This document shows, piece by piece, positions 25,501 to 34,352 of a stretch of 64,000 bases of DNA. The stretch is from Chlorobiota bacterium. GTDB lineage: Bacteria; Bacteroidota; Ignavibacteria; Kapaibacteriales; UBA961. The translations under genes and the position numbers were made by a program. The stretch is from positions 37,691 to 101,690 of the forward strand of contig BJGZ01000008.1 of NCBI GenBank assembly GCA_014191195.1. The letters are read 5' to 3'. Under the pieces are notes generated by a model. The model was not told the origin of the DNA. It was given only the letters and a program-made list of their open reading frames with translations, and ran no database searches. How positions within the stretch are numbered: position 1 is the first letter of the stretch; each line of letters starts with the position of its first letter.

Positions 25501-26361
25501 ATGGCTGATTTAGTTAAAAAACATTTTTATAAAATAACATTAACCATTCCGGAAGAATTTCAAGAGATGTCTTCTGCTTTGTTATCTGATTTTCCTTTCA
25601 CAGGAATTGAAGATGAATTTGATGAACAATCATTTACGATAGAAGATGTGTATTGGGATAATGGAAATATTGCAAATCAATTATTATCTATACTTGAATC
25701 TACTTCTATTCCTGCTGAGATAAAGGATATAATGATTATTGAAGACCAGAATTGGAATGCTATATGGGAAGAATCATTAGAGCCTGTCCAAGTCAATGAA
25801 TCTATTGTTATTACTCCAATTTGGAAAGCTCATCAAATTGAAAGCCCAATTAAAATCATTATAAATCCTCAAATGTCTTTTGGAACTGGATATCATTCCA
25901 CAACAAGAATGGTATGTAGGAAATTACAAGAATATGTAGGTGCTAATTCTCACTGGATTGATGCTGGTTGTGGATCTGGTGTGCTAGCAATTTTAGCTGA
26001 AAAGTTAGGAGCTTCCTATATTTATGCTTTTGATAATGATGAATGGAGTATTGCAAATACCAAAGAAAATATTCATTTGAATAATTGTACATCTATAACT
26101 GTAGAACAAGAAAGTATTTTTAGTATTAATCTACCTCAAGTACATGGAATAGCTGCTAATTTATATAGGAATCTTTTGATTCCTAATATACATAAATTTG
26201 CTAAGGCTTTAGAGGATTCTAAAGGAGTTCTTATCATGTCAGGAATTCTTCGATTCGATGAACAAGAAATTATTGATTGTGCTGTTCAACACAATTTCAT
26301 TCATATTTCTACAGAATACGAGGGTGATTGGACTGCAATTACAATGAGGTATAATCCTTAA
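25501..26361 (+). CDS. prmA: Ribosomal protein L11 methyltransferase (PrmA)
   Basis: Trimethylates lysines and the N-terminus of ribosomal protein L11. The 286-residue protein has the family's small N-terminal recognition domain (residues 1-60), the PrmA signature MSFGTGYHSTTRM near 125-137, the SAM loop DAGCGSGVLAI near 157-167 and the NLYRNLLI segment (PrmA: NI.ANVL) near 220, where the Asn/Leu contact SAM and substrate. Its ATG is one base after the M28 stop, and its stop shares one base (TAATG) with the next gene, so the three are one operon. Confidence 0.92.
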   Translation: MADLVKKHFYKITLTIPEEFQEMSSALLSDFPFTGIEDEFDEQSFTIEDVYWDNGNIANQLLSILESTSIPAEIKDIMIIEDQNWNAIWEESLEPVQVNESIVITPIWKAHQIESPIKIIINPQMSFGTGYHSTTRMVCRKLQEYVGANSHWIDAGCGSGVLAILAEKLGASYIYAFDNDEWSIANTKENIHLNNCTSITVEQESIFSINLPQVHGIAANLYRNLLIPNIHKFAKALEDSKGVLIMSGILRFDEQEIIDCAVQHNFIHISTEYEGDWTAITMRYNP

Positions 26362-27254
26362 TGCGTATTGCATCTATTGATATAGGAACTAATACTTTAT
26401 TATTACTTATTGGTGAAGTTCAGGCAGATGGTTCCCTTTCTATTGTGCATGATGAACATTCTATCGCTCGATTAGGTGAAGGCGTCCATGCTTCTAAATG
26501 TATTAATGAGAAAGCAATAGAAAGGGCTTCACATATTTTACACAGATATAAGTTGATATGTGACTCCTATAAAGTTGAAAAAATTACAATTGTAGCTACA
26601 AGTGCTATGAGAGATGCTGATAATGCAGAATATGTGTGTTCAATATTATCCTCGATTATTCAGACGCCTATTTCAATCATTTCTGGAAAAGAAGAAGCCT
26701 ACTTTTCATATGTAGGTAGCAAAGAAACATATGATAATCCAACTATTATTGATATTGGAGGCGGCAGTACAGAAATCATTTGCATGGATAATGATCATAC
26801 GATTCAATCTATTAGTTTAAATATTGGGGCAGTTCGTTTTACAGAAAAATACTTTTCAGTTTATCCACCTACCTCTGAAATATTACAAGAAGCAATTGCA
26901 GAAATAAAAACATCATTATCACAATTCACAATATCGGTACATTCTCCTGTTATAGTAGTTGCAGGCACTCCCACCACATTAGCTTGTATAGATCAAGGAT
27001 TAGACGAATATCATAGAGATAAAGTACACGGATATATACTTACGTATGATGCGATCAGCTCAATTACAGATATGCTATGCACATCATCATATGATTCTCT
27101 CTTTTCAATAAAAGGAATCAATCCCAAAAGAGCCGATATTCTACCTGCTGGAAGTTTATTACTCAAGAGTCTATTGTCATACTTCGCAATTGAACATTGT
27201 ATTGTAAGTACAAAAGGATTACGATATGGAGTACTTTATCATTCAATTATATAA
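26361..27254 (+). CDS. Ppx/GppA-family exopolyphosphatase
   Basis: Hydrolyses polyphosphate or converts pppGpp to ppGpp; a polyphosphate kinase is encoded at 34353. The 297-residue protein is the short, ASKHA-fold-only form. Phosphate-binding motifs are IDIGTNTLLLLIGE at residues 6-19 and TIIDIGGGSTEII near 129-141, and the acidic GKEEAYFSYVG segment supplies the catalytic Glu near 113. The C-terminal HD-like domain of longer Ppx proteins is absent, which is common in Bacteroidota. It ends flush against the convergent thioesterase fusion gene. Confidence 0.9.
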   Translation: MRIASIDIGTNTLLLLIGEVQADGSLSIVHDEHSIARLGEGVHASKCINEKAIERASHILHRYKLICDSYKVEKITIVATSAMRDADNAEYVCSILSSIIQTPISIISGKEEAYFSYVGSKETYDNPTIIDIGGGSTEIICMDNDHTIQSISLNIGAVRFTEKYFSVYPPTSEILQEAIAEIKTSLSQFTISVHSPVIVVAGTPTTLACIDQGLDEYHRDKVHGYILTYDAISSITDMLCTSSYDSLFSIKGINPKRADILPAGSLLLKSLLSYFAIEHCIVSTKGLRYGVLYHSII

Positions 27255-28127
27255 TTAAATCTTATCTCTAATTTTAATAAATAGTGCTTCTGCCTCTGCT
27301 GTGATATCACCATCTTGATCCACTATCTTAGATTTTAATGTATATTTTCTACCTGAAATGTCTAAGAGCTCTCCAACGATATGGATTGGTTTATGAAGAA
27401 ATGTAGGCTTCTTAAATCTAACCTGTAATTGAGCTGTTGGTGCTTTAATACCTAATCCAGATAAAACCTTTCCCATTACTTCATCTAATAATAAGCTAAC
27501 AAAACCTCCATGCATTATGCCTAAGGCACCCATTTCTCTTTCAGTAGGTATATACCAAGATTCAGCAGAATTGAGAAGAGAATGGAAGATAAATGTCAAT
27601 CGTAATCCCTGAGAATTTCCAATACCGCAGCCAAAACAGTTATTGTCCAACTTTGGATGCATAATGACATTATGATCGGGCAGATGTAAAGGAAGTATCA
27701 CATTATAAGCATGTGTTTTATCAGAATAATATTGATAATATGGTCCCCAAGGAATAATATTATCAGAAAACTGCATAATCAGTTGAGGATGTATTCTACC
27801 ATATAAGCCTATATGTGCTTTATGATACAGTATTCCATCATCATTAAAACGTAAGTCTTTGGGGTAAAACTCTATAGATAGATCTTGAGTATAAAATAGT
27901 TGATGATGAGCCAGATATTTAAAGACAATTGGGGTGTCTTCCGGCTTAATAAACAGATATTCATTCCCATAAATCGAAAGATATCTATAGTCCATATAAC
28001 GATTAGTAGAATTTAACTGCATATTTTTGTAGAAATGATTCAGAAATATTGGATCATCGATGATACAAGAATCATGTAAAACGTCACCACGACAATTAAT
28101 ATGATAGAAATATTCTCTGATTTGCAT
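27255..28127 (-). CDS. DUF4505 (UPF0598)-like domain fused to a PaaI-type hotdog thioesterase
   Basis: A two-domain protein of 290 residues. Residues about 150-288 are a hotdog-fold acyl-CoA thioesterase of the PaaI type: a CFGCGIGNSQGLRLTF lead-in, then LGIMHGGFVSLLLDEVMG with the HGG and acidic residue of the active site, and VRFKKPTFLHKP. Residues about 4-130 resemble the DUF4505/UPF0598 family (human C8orf82): the segments EYFYHINCRGDVLHD, FLNHFYKNMQLN, NRYMDYRYLSIYGNE and PEDTPIVFKYL line up in the right order with that family as I remember it. The role of the DUF4505 part is unknown. The gene stands alone between convergent and divergent neighbours. The thioesterase half is firm, the N-terminal match is inferred without a search. 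Confidence 0.75.
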   Translation of the reverse strand: MQIREYFYHINCRGDVLHDSCIIDDPIFLNHFYKNMQLNSTNRYMDYRYLSIYGNEYLFIKPEDTPIVFKYLAHHQLFYTQDLSIEFYPKDLRFNDDGILYHKAHIGLYGRIHPQLIMQFSDNIIPWGPYYQYYSDKTHAYNVILPLHLPDHNVIMHPKLDNNCFGCGIGNSQGLRLTFIFHSLLNSAESWYIPTEREMGALGIMHGGFVSLLLDEVMGKVLSGLGIKAPTAQLQVRFKKPTFLHKPIHIVGELLDISGRKYTLKSKIVDQDGDITAEAEALFIKIRDKI

Positions 28128-28181
28128 GATTGTTTACTCTTTTTTTTCTAAAATAATAGATTCACGGCAGGTAATTTTATA

Positions 28182-30092
28182 ATGTTGACATTATCTCATT
28201 GTTCAGTACAATTCGGCGGCAATTATTTATTTGATGATATCACTTTTACTATCGGAACAAGAGATAGAATTGGATTGGTTGGTAAAAATGGCGCAGGTAA
28301 ATCCACTATGCTTAAAATTTTATCAGGAAATGTTGCTTCTGATGAAGGGAATGTAATAAAAAGCAACGATTATACGATTGGCTTTCTAACTCAAGATTTA
28401 CAAGCTACTTTAGGTAAGACTGTCTTAGAAGAAGCCATGACTTCATTTGATGTTTTATTAGAAATAGAAAAAGAAATTGATCATCTAAACAATGAATTGA
28501 TGATAAGGACAGATTATGAATCAGATGAATATGCAAATATTTTAGATAGACATGCCCATTTACATGAACGGTTTAATTTTTTAGGTGGAGCATCTGTCGA
28601 GGGAACAGTTCAAAGGATATTAATAGGTTTAGGATTTGAAGAAAAGGATTTATACCGTCTAGTTGATGAATTCTCAGGTGGATGGCAAATGAGGGTAGAA
28701 TTAGCTAAAATATTATTGAAAAATCCAGATTGTTTATTGTTAGATGAGCCTACAAATCACTTAGATATTGAATCGGTTCAATGGTTGGAATTATTTCTAA
28801 AAAATTATGAAGGCGCTTTGGTTCTTATAAGCCATGACAAAGCTTTTTTAGATATTGCAACTAATAGAACAATTGAAATAACAAATGGTGGAATAGAAGA
28901 TTATAATTGTTCTTACAGTAAATATCTGGTAGAACGTATACAGAGAAGAGATTTAGTAAAACAGGCTTATGCAAATCAGCAAAAGGAAATTGCAAAGACA
29001 GAGGAATTTATCGAACGATTTAGATCAAAAGCAAATCTTGCTTCTAGAGTTCAATCTAGAATTAAAATGTTAGATAAAATAGACAGAATAGAATTAGAAG
29101 AAGAAGATAACTCAGCTATAAACTTTCGTTTCCCTACAGCCCCTAGATCTGGCTTAATGGTAATTGAAAGTACAGATTTACAAAAATCATATGGTAGTAA
29201 ACATGTTTTAAAGGGAATTGATTTTGCAATAGAACGTGGAAGAAAAATGGCATTCGTAGGGAAAAATGGGGAAGGTAAAACTACATGTGCAAAAATACTA
29301 GCAGGAGTAGAACCATTTGAAGGTATAGTCACTATTGGACATAATGTCTCTATAGGATACTTTGCACAACAACAAGCCGAAACATTAGATGGTAATAGAA
29401 CTGTTTTTGAAACAGTTGATGATGTTGCTACAGGAGAAATGAGAACCAAAATCAGGGCTTTACTAGGTGCTTTTCTGTTTAGTGGTGACGATGTATATAA
29501 AAAAGTTAAAGTTTTATCAGGTGGCGAAAAATCAAGATTAGCTATGGCTATTCTATTATTGCAACCATCTAATCTTTTAATACTTGATGAACCTACAAAT
29601 CACCTTGATATGCGTTCTAAAGATGTATTAAAAAAAGCTATTAAAAATTATGAGGGGTCTTTAATAGTAGTTTCTCATGATAGAGAGTTTTTAGAAGGAT
29701 TAACAGATCAAGTTGCAGAATTTAAAATTGGTAAAGTTAGGGTTTATGAAGGTGATATTTATGAATATTTAAGACAAAGGAACATTGAGCAATTGGCTGA
29801 TTTAGAAATAGTAAAGCAACAGAAAAAAGTAACAAAAGCCCCTACAGTTTCACATGAAAGAGAAGAACTTAAAAAGAATGATCAGGAGAAAAGAAAAAAA
29901 GAAAAAAGGATTCAAGAATTAGAATATTTGATAAATAATTGGGAAGTTGAGCAAAAAAGCCTCGAAGAACAAATGTCTGACCCTACATTATATTCAATGC
30001 CAGATTTAATGAAATCGATTCATCAAAATTACAATGTCATTAAATTATCTTTAGAAAAAGCTCTTACTGAGTGGACTTCCCTTTCAGATTAG
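28182..30092 (+). CDS. ABC-F family ATPase (Uup/YbiT-like)
   Basis: Soluble protein with two ATP-binding cassettes and no membrane part, likely acting on ribosomes. The 636-residue protein has Walker A GKNGAGKST near residue 35 and GKNGEGKTT near 359, signatures FSGGWQMR and LSGGEKSR, and both Walker B/H pairs DEPTNHLD. A long charged P-site linker (about 250-300, NQQKEIAKTEEFIERFR) joins the halves, and a C-terminal coiled coil (about 540-636, Lys/Glu-rich) follows as in Uup-type members. No antibiotic-resistance subfamily is implied. Its 3' end overlaps the convergent nth gene by 29 bases. Confidence 0.92.
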   Translation: MLTLSHCSVQFGGNYLFDDITFTIGTRDRIGLVGKNGAGKSTMLKILSGNVASDEGNVIKSNDYTIGFLTQDLQATLGKTVLEEAMTSFDVLLEIEKEIDHLNNELMIRTDYESDEYANILDRHAHLHERFNFLGGASVEGTVQRILIGLGFEEKDLYRLVDEFSGGWQMRVELAKILLKNPDCLLLDEPTNHLDIESVQWLELFLKNYEGALVLISHDKAFLDIATNRTIEITNGGIEDYNCSYSKYLVERIQRRDLVKQAYANQQKEIAKTEEFIERFRSKANLASRVQSRIKMLDKIDRIELEEEDNSAINFRFPTAPRSGLMVIESTDLQKSYGSKHVLKGIDFAIERGRKMAFVGKNGEGKTTCAKILAGVEPFEGIVTIGHNVSIGYFAQQQAETLDGNRTVFETVDDVATGEMRTKIRALLGAFLFSGDDVYKKVKVLSGGEKSRLAMAILLLQPSNLLILDEPTNHLDMRSKDVLKKAIKNYEGSLIVVSHDREFLEGLTDQVAEFKIGKVRVYEGDIYEYLRQRNIEQLADLEIVKQQKKVTKAPTVSHEREELKKNDQEKRKKEKRIQELEYLINNWEVEQKSLEEQMSDPTLYSMPDLMKSIHQNYNVIKLSLEKALTEWTSLSD

Positions 30093-30732
30093 TGGCATGA
30101 AAACATTGAGTATTTAGAATACAATCATTACATTTAGGACGTCTTGCGATACAAGTTTCTCTGCCATGAGCAATGATTCTATGTGTGAAATTTGTCCATT
30201 CATCTTGATATATTATCTTCATTAATTCTCTTTCAACAATCTCTGCATTTTGAGAAGTTGTTATTCCTAATAATGACATAACTCTTTTTACGTGGGTATC
30301 AACAGTTATACCTGCATTTATTCCAAAAGCATTACCTAGTACAACATTTGCTGTTTTTCTACCAACACCTGCTAAACTTTGGAGTTCTTCTATACTTTTT
30401 GGGATATTCCCTTGATAATTTTCAACTAAGCTTTTGCAACAAGCAATAATATTTGCACTTTTTGCTTTATAAAAGCCAGTAGAATAAATAATACTTTCTA
30501 ATTCTTCTAAGGTAGCATCTGCTAAAGCAAAAACATCAGGAAATCTATTGAAAAGTTTAGGGGTAACCATATTTACTCGTGCATCTGTACATTGTGCAGA
30601 TAATATAGTAGCAATCAATAATTCAAAAGGCGTTGTATATAATAAAGCACATTCTACTTCAGGATATTTGTCTATAAGTTTTTGATAGATTGATTGCAAT
30701 CGTAGAGTTTTCTTTTTTATTGATTCTTTCAT
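30064..30732 (-). CDS. nth: Endonuclease III (Nth)
   Basis: Base-excision DNA glycosylase/AP lyase for oxidised pyrimidines. The ATG at 30730-30732 gives 222 residues and overlaps the upstream glycosyltransferase stop as ATGA; a reading from 30750 lies inside that gene. The helix-hairpin-helix and catalytic region LAGVGRKTANVVL (Lys) and GITVDTHVKRV (Asp) lie near 112-140. The C-terminal iron-sulfur motif has the canonical spacing C-x6-C-x2-C-x5-C (CIARRPKCNDCILNTQC). The final residues are read from DNA shared with the 3' end of the ABC-F gene on the other strand. Confidence 0.95.
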   Translation of the reverse strand: MKESIKKKTLRLQSIYQKLIDKYPEVECALLYTTPFELLIATILSAQCTDARVNMVTPKLFNRFPDVFALADATLEELESIIYSTGFYKAKSANIIACCKSLVENYQGNIPKSIEELQSLAGVGRKTANVVLGNAFGINAGITVDTHVKRVMSLLGITTSQNAEIVERELMKIIYQDEWTNFTHRIIAHGRETCIARRPKCNDCILNTQCFHATNLKGKSTQ

Positions 30733-31376
30733 ATGTGTTGATTTGAACAAAGTGAATCAGGAGTATCTCTGTGATAAATATATGTAGGATAGTCTATTTT
30801 TGCTATGTTCCAAGAAGCATCAACAGCTTTTTGATATAAATCAGCATCATCAGCATATCGTAGATTACTAAAACCACCTATTTGATGCAACTTATATCTA
30901 GGCATCACAAATGTACCTCCTATTACACATTCAGACAGATGGATTTGTTTATTATAATTATCTTTGTCTGTTACATAAGGATTACCTATTATGTCTACCC
31001 CACCATGTAATAAATCAAGATTGGTGTATTCTTCAAGAATTGTTTTTCTTATTGACAGATGAGCTGGATGATATTCATCATCTGAATCTAAAAAGGTAAT
31101 AAACATACCACTTGCAGCTAATATACCAGCATTCTTAGAAAGCCCTGTTCCTTTATTGCTGTGATAAACGTATTTGATGTTATTATAGATATCTGCGTAC
31201 TTTTTTACAGTATGAAATGTTTCATCCATAGAACCATCATCAACAATAATACATTCCCAATCTTTTTCAGTTTGACCTAAAAGAGAGTCGATTGCTCTAC
31301 TTATCAAGTGATTTCTATTAAATGTACACATGATAATTGAAAAGAAAGGTATTCGTTTAGAATATGAAGTAAGCAT
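30729..31376 (-). CDS. Family 2 glycosyltransferase
   Basis: GT-A fold glycosyltransferase, 215 residues, probably acting on a cell-surface glycan. The opening PFFSIIMCTFNRNHLISRAIDSLLGQT (about residues 9-35), the acidic IIVDDGSMDET and the DxD-type metal motif FLDSDDEYHPAH near 93-104 are the standard family 2 landmarks. It is short and lacks membrane segments, so it may be soluble or peripheral. Donor and acceptor sugars cannot be inferred. It is translationally coupled to nth by a 4-base overlap. Confidence 0.85.
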   Translation of the reverse strand: MLTSYSKRIPFFSIIMCTFNRNHLISRAIDSLLGQTEKDWECIIVDDGSMDETFHTVKKYADIYNNIKYVYHSNKGTGLSKNAGILAASGMFITFLDSDDEYHPAHLSIRKTILEEYTNLDLLHGGVDIIGNPYVTDKDNYNKQIHLSECVIGGTFVMPRYKLHQIGGFSNLRYADDADLYQKAVDASWNIAKIDYPTYIYHRDTPDSLCSNQHI

Positions 31377-31402
31377 AAAGATTCATAAAATTCAAAGAAA
31401 GG

Positions 31403-31434
31403 TTTTATCCTAGAAACGAATTTCAGTAATTTTG
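31403..31434 (+). promoter_or_regulatory. Predicted promoter of the acyl-CoA dehydrogenase gene
   Basis: A perfect -7 element TAATTTTG (31427-31434) is preceded, 20 bases upstream, by TTTT (31403-31406) in place of the consensus TTTG. Transcription would start near 31441, leaving a leader of about 38 bases with an AAGG ribosome binding site. Confidence 0.5.
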
Positions 31435-31478
31435 TGTTCAAGAAAAAGAAAATCATTTTTATTTAATAAGGTTTTATA

Positions 31479-32642
31479 ATGTCTTTTCAACCTGTAGATT
31501 ATTATGGCGTATATAATCAGCTTTCTGATGAAGAAAGAATGGTTAGGGAATCAGTTGCAGATTTTGTTGATAGTGAAGTGATACCGATTATAGAGAAACA
31601 TTACCAAGATGGGACATTTCCTATGGATTTAGTTCCCAAAATGGCTGAATTAGGTCTTTTTGGTATTACCTTGCCTCAAGAATATGGATGTGCAGGTGCT
31701 AATTATACCTCTTATGGTTTAGCTATGCAAGAATTAGAAAGAGGTGATTCTGGCATTAGATCATTTGCCTCTGTTCAAAGTTCATTAGTTATGTTCCCTA
31801 TTTATAGTTATGCTAATGAAGACATGAAAAATAAATGGTTACCAAAATTAGCTGCCGGTACTGCAATTGGTTGCTTTGGCCTTACAGAGCCTGATTTCGG
31901 TTCAAATCCTAGTGGAATGATTACAAATGCAAAGAAAATTGATGGTGGCTATCTACTTAATGGCGCAAAAATGTGGATTACAAATGGCTCTTTAGCAAAT
32001 GTAGCTGTTGTTTGGGCTAAATATGAAGGTGAAATCTGTGGGTTTATTGTCGAGAAAGGGATGAAAGGATTTTCTGCACCTGAAATGAAAGGAAAACACT
32101 CATTAAGAGCTTCTGTTACTTCAGAATTAATCTTTCAAGATGTAGAGATACCCGAATCGCATAAATTAGATGTAAAGGGTTTAAAAGGACCTTTAAGTTG
32201 TTTAACTCAAGCTCGCTATGGCATCGCATGGGGTGCTATTGGTTCTGCTATTGGAACCTATCAATCCTCTTTGGATTATGCTAAGTCTAGAATTCAATTT
32301 GATAAGCCTATCGCCTCTTTTCAATTGGTTCAAGATAAATTGGTTTGGATGCTTAATGAAATTACAAAAGGACAATTGATTTGTATGCAATTAGGTAAAT
32401 TAAAAGATTCTGGTTTGATGAATCCAAATCAAGTGTCTTTAGCTAAACGTAATAATGTTGATATTGCTATTCAATGTGCTCGCATAGCTCGTGATATTCA
32501 TGGAGCAAATGGCATTTTACAAGAATATCCCATTATGAGGCATTCAGCGAATTTAGAATCTGTAAGAACATATGAGGGTACTCATGATATCCATACTTTA
32601 ATTTTAGGTGCAGATATTACTGGTATTCAAGCTTTTAAATAG
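31479..32642 (+). CDS. Acyl-CoA dehydrogenase, glutaryl-CoA dehydrogenase-like
   Basis: FAD enzyme that oxidises an acyl-CoA; glutaryl-CoA dehydrogenase also decarboxylates to crotonyl-CoA in lysine and tryptophan breakdown. The 387-residue protein has the FAD/substrate-binding GCFGLTEPDFGSNP near 131-144, ARYGIAWGAIGSA near 247 and the C-terminal RTYEGTHDIHTLILG, whose Glu (near 366) is the catalytic base position. The end ADITGIQAF is very like that of glutaryl-CoA dehydrogenases. It is monocistronic: its own promoter-like element is upstream and an intrinsic terminator follows. Confidence 0.88.
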   Translation: MSFQPVDYYGVYNQLSDEERMVRESVADFVDSEVIPIIEKHYQDGTFPMDLVPKMAELGLFGITLPQEYGCAGANYTSYGLAMQELERGDSGIRSFASVQSSLVMFPIYSYANEDMKNKWLPKLAAGTAIGCFGLTEPDFGSNPSGMITNAKKIDGGYLLNGAKMWITNGSLANVAVVWAKYEGEICGFIVEKGMKGFSAPEMKGKHSLRASVTSELIFQDVEIPESHKLDVKGLKGPLSCLTQARYGIAWGAIGSAIGTYQSSLDYAKSRIQFDKPIASFQLVQDKLVWMLNEITKGQLICMQLGKLKDSGLMNPNQVSLAKRNNVDIAIQCARIARDIHGANGILQEYPIMRHSANLESVRTYEGTHDIHTLILGADITGIQAFK

Positions 32643-32655
32643 GTCTGTTTTTATT

Positions 32656-32686
32656 GGGCTGTTACTTATAGCAGCCCTTTTTTTTT
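32656..32686 (+). terminator. Intrinsic terminator after the acyl-CoA dehydrogenase gene
   Basis: GGGCTG (32656-32661) pairs with CAGCCC (32672-32677), followed by nine T (32678-32686). It starts 14 bases after the stop codon. Confidence 0.92.
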
Positions 32687-32699
32687 CAGGGGATTTCGT

Positions 32700-34289
32700 A
32701 TGAGATTATTACTAATAATCCTTTTGCTAGGATTATATCCACTTCATGCTCAATTGATTATTAATGAATTTCATCCTACTCCTAGTTCCGGTGAACCAGA
32801 ATGGATAGAATTATATAATAATTCAAAGGATGCCTACTTTGCTGATTCATTATTATTGTACGATCTACTATCTAGTATTACTGTACCATCTTTCATTGTT
32901 CAACCATTTGCGTACATTATTCTAACAAAAGATACTCTTGCTTTAAAAGAATCAAGATTTATAGACCCCTCTGCTAAATTAATACAAGCAAGAATTCCCA
33001 CTTTAAACAATAGTAAAGATTGTATTAAAATCGCTTACAAAGATTCAATTATACTTGACTCAATCTATTATTCATTAAACAATCATAAAAAAGGAATCTC
33101 ACTAGAACGTTATATAGCTGAAACAAAAGTATTTCAGAATAGTATTGTTTATGATTCCGCTACATGTGGTTATATAAATTCAATTTCACCGTTAGATAAT
33201 GATATAGTAGTTAAAGATTGCATTCAAGAAGGTGATTCATTAACTGTCATATTATATAATAATAGTTATCATGATATATCAAATGTGTCTGTATGCTTTA
33301 GTATTGATAGTGAATGCACAATAAAAACTGTAAAAGTCATAAAACGACTAGAATTACTTACGGTAACCTTACTTATAATAGACATACTACATTATTCATC
33401 AGGTTGGAATAACATTGCAATATCATTAGTTAATAATTACAATGATCCCCGTATGTACAATGATTCAATGGTATATACAAGTTTTAAGAGTGATTCGTCA
33501 ATATTTATAAGTTTTAATGAAATACTATATGAATCTGATACAACTCATCAATTCAATGAATTTATAGAACTATATGTACAATCTGAAAAGCCCTTTTCAT
33601 TAGATCAATACTCAATGTCTGATTATAAATATACATATCTGTTTCATGATAAGAATATCTATGATACAAGTGTTCATTATATTGTAATTTCCGCAGACAC
33701 AATCAATATGGAATTAGATACTTATTCAAAACATATTCCTGTATCTATTCAATTGCAAAACTCTGGGAGAGAATTAGTGTTAAAAGATCCATTACAGCAT
33801 ATATTAGATAAAATCTTGTATTCACCTTCGATGCATAATCCAAGGATAATAAATAAAAAAGGTAAAAGTTTAGAAAAAGGAAATCCATTTATATCATCTG
33901 AAAATAGTCATACTTGGACAACTTCAGGTTCTATACTTGGGGCAACACCTGGCAAAGTAAATTCCACATATAATAGTAATGATACAATTATTGAAAATTA
34001 TTCAATAAAGCCACAACCATATTATCCATCGAAAGGTGCTCTCTGTTTTATCAATATCCAGACTAAAGTTCCGGGATTTATAACCATACAACTATTTACA
34101 AAGTCAAAAAGTTATTGTTCCACAATAGTGAATACATTATATATCTCAGGTAATATACATATACCATGGAATGGTCAAACTGAATATGGCATTTTAGAAC
34201 CAGGAGCATATATCATGTTAATACAGATTAATCACGCAGATAATTCTTACTCAGAAAATAAATTGATTCCTATTATTATTGGATTATGA
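32700..34289 (+). CDS. Secreted protein with two lamin-tail-like domains
   Basis: Exported protein of unknown role, 529 residues. The signal peptide ends in LHAQ. A lamin-tail domain starts at once (LIINEFHPTPSSGEPEWIELYNNS, residues about 19-42, continuing to about 130), and a second copy begins near residue 277 (FISFNEILYES...FNEFIELYVQS). The C-terminal 80 residues resemble a FlgD-type Ig-like fold (IPWNGQTEYGILEPGAYIMLIQ). A YPNP sorting motif is not seen, so it may stay in the periplasm or use another sorting signal. It follows a terminator by 13 bases and precedes ppk by 63 bases. Confidence 0.8.
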   Translation: MRLLLIILLLGLYPLHAQLIINEFHPTPSSGEPEWIELYNNSKDAYFADSLLLYDLLSSITVPSFIVQPFAYIILTKDTLALKESRFIDPSAKLIQARIPTLNNSKDCIKIAYKDSIILDSIYYSLNNHKKGISLERYIAETKVFQNSIVYDSATCGYINSISPLDNDIVVKDCIQEGDSLTVILYNNSYHDISNVSVCFSIDSECTIKTVKVIKRLELLTVTLLIIDILHYSSGWNNIAISLVNNYNDPRMYNDSMVYTSFKSDSSIFISFNEILYESDTTHQFNEFIELYVQSEKPFSLDQYSMSDYKYTYLFHDKNIYDTSVHYIVISADTINMELDTYSKHIPVSIQLQNSGRELVLKDPLQHILDKILYSPSMHNPRIINKKGKSLEKGNPFISSENSHTWTTSGSILGATPGKVNSTYNSNDTIIENYSIKPQPYYPSKGALCFINIQTKVPGFITIQLFTKSKSYCSTIVNTLYISGNIHIPWNGQTEYGILEPGAYIMLIQINHADNSYSENKLIPIIIGL

Positions 34290-34321
34290 CTTGATATTCA
34301 AAAGAATATCTATTAATTTTT
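34290..34321 (+). promoter_or_regulatory. Possible ppk promoter with a palindrome in its spacer
   Basis: CTTG (34290-34293) and TAATTTTT (34314-34321) are separated by exactly 20 bases, close to the TTTG-N20-TAnnTTTG pattern seen at nuoD, secG and tRNA-Lys. Each element has one mismatch. The start would be near 34328, about 25 bases before the ppk ATG. Confidence 0.4.
34293..34310. repeat. Perfect inverted repeat GATATTC-AAAA-GAATATC
   Basis: Seven-base arms around a 4-base AAAA centre. The element lies just after the lamin-tail gene stop and inside the spacer of the proposed ppk promoter. It could be an operator for a dimeric regulator, or a weak AT-rich terminator for the upstream gene, since only a broken T-tract follows. 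Confidence 0.5.
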
Positions 34322-34352
34322 ATTATCATTTCAACATACTTATCAAAAAATA

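Noticed and set aside
28172..28179. TAATTTTA as a -7 promoter element of the ABC-F gene
   Set aside because: It ends two bases before the ATG, so transcription would begin inside the gene; a chance AT-rich match is more likely.
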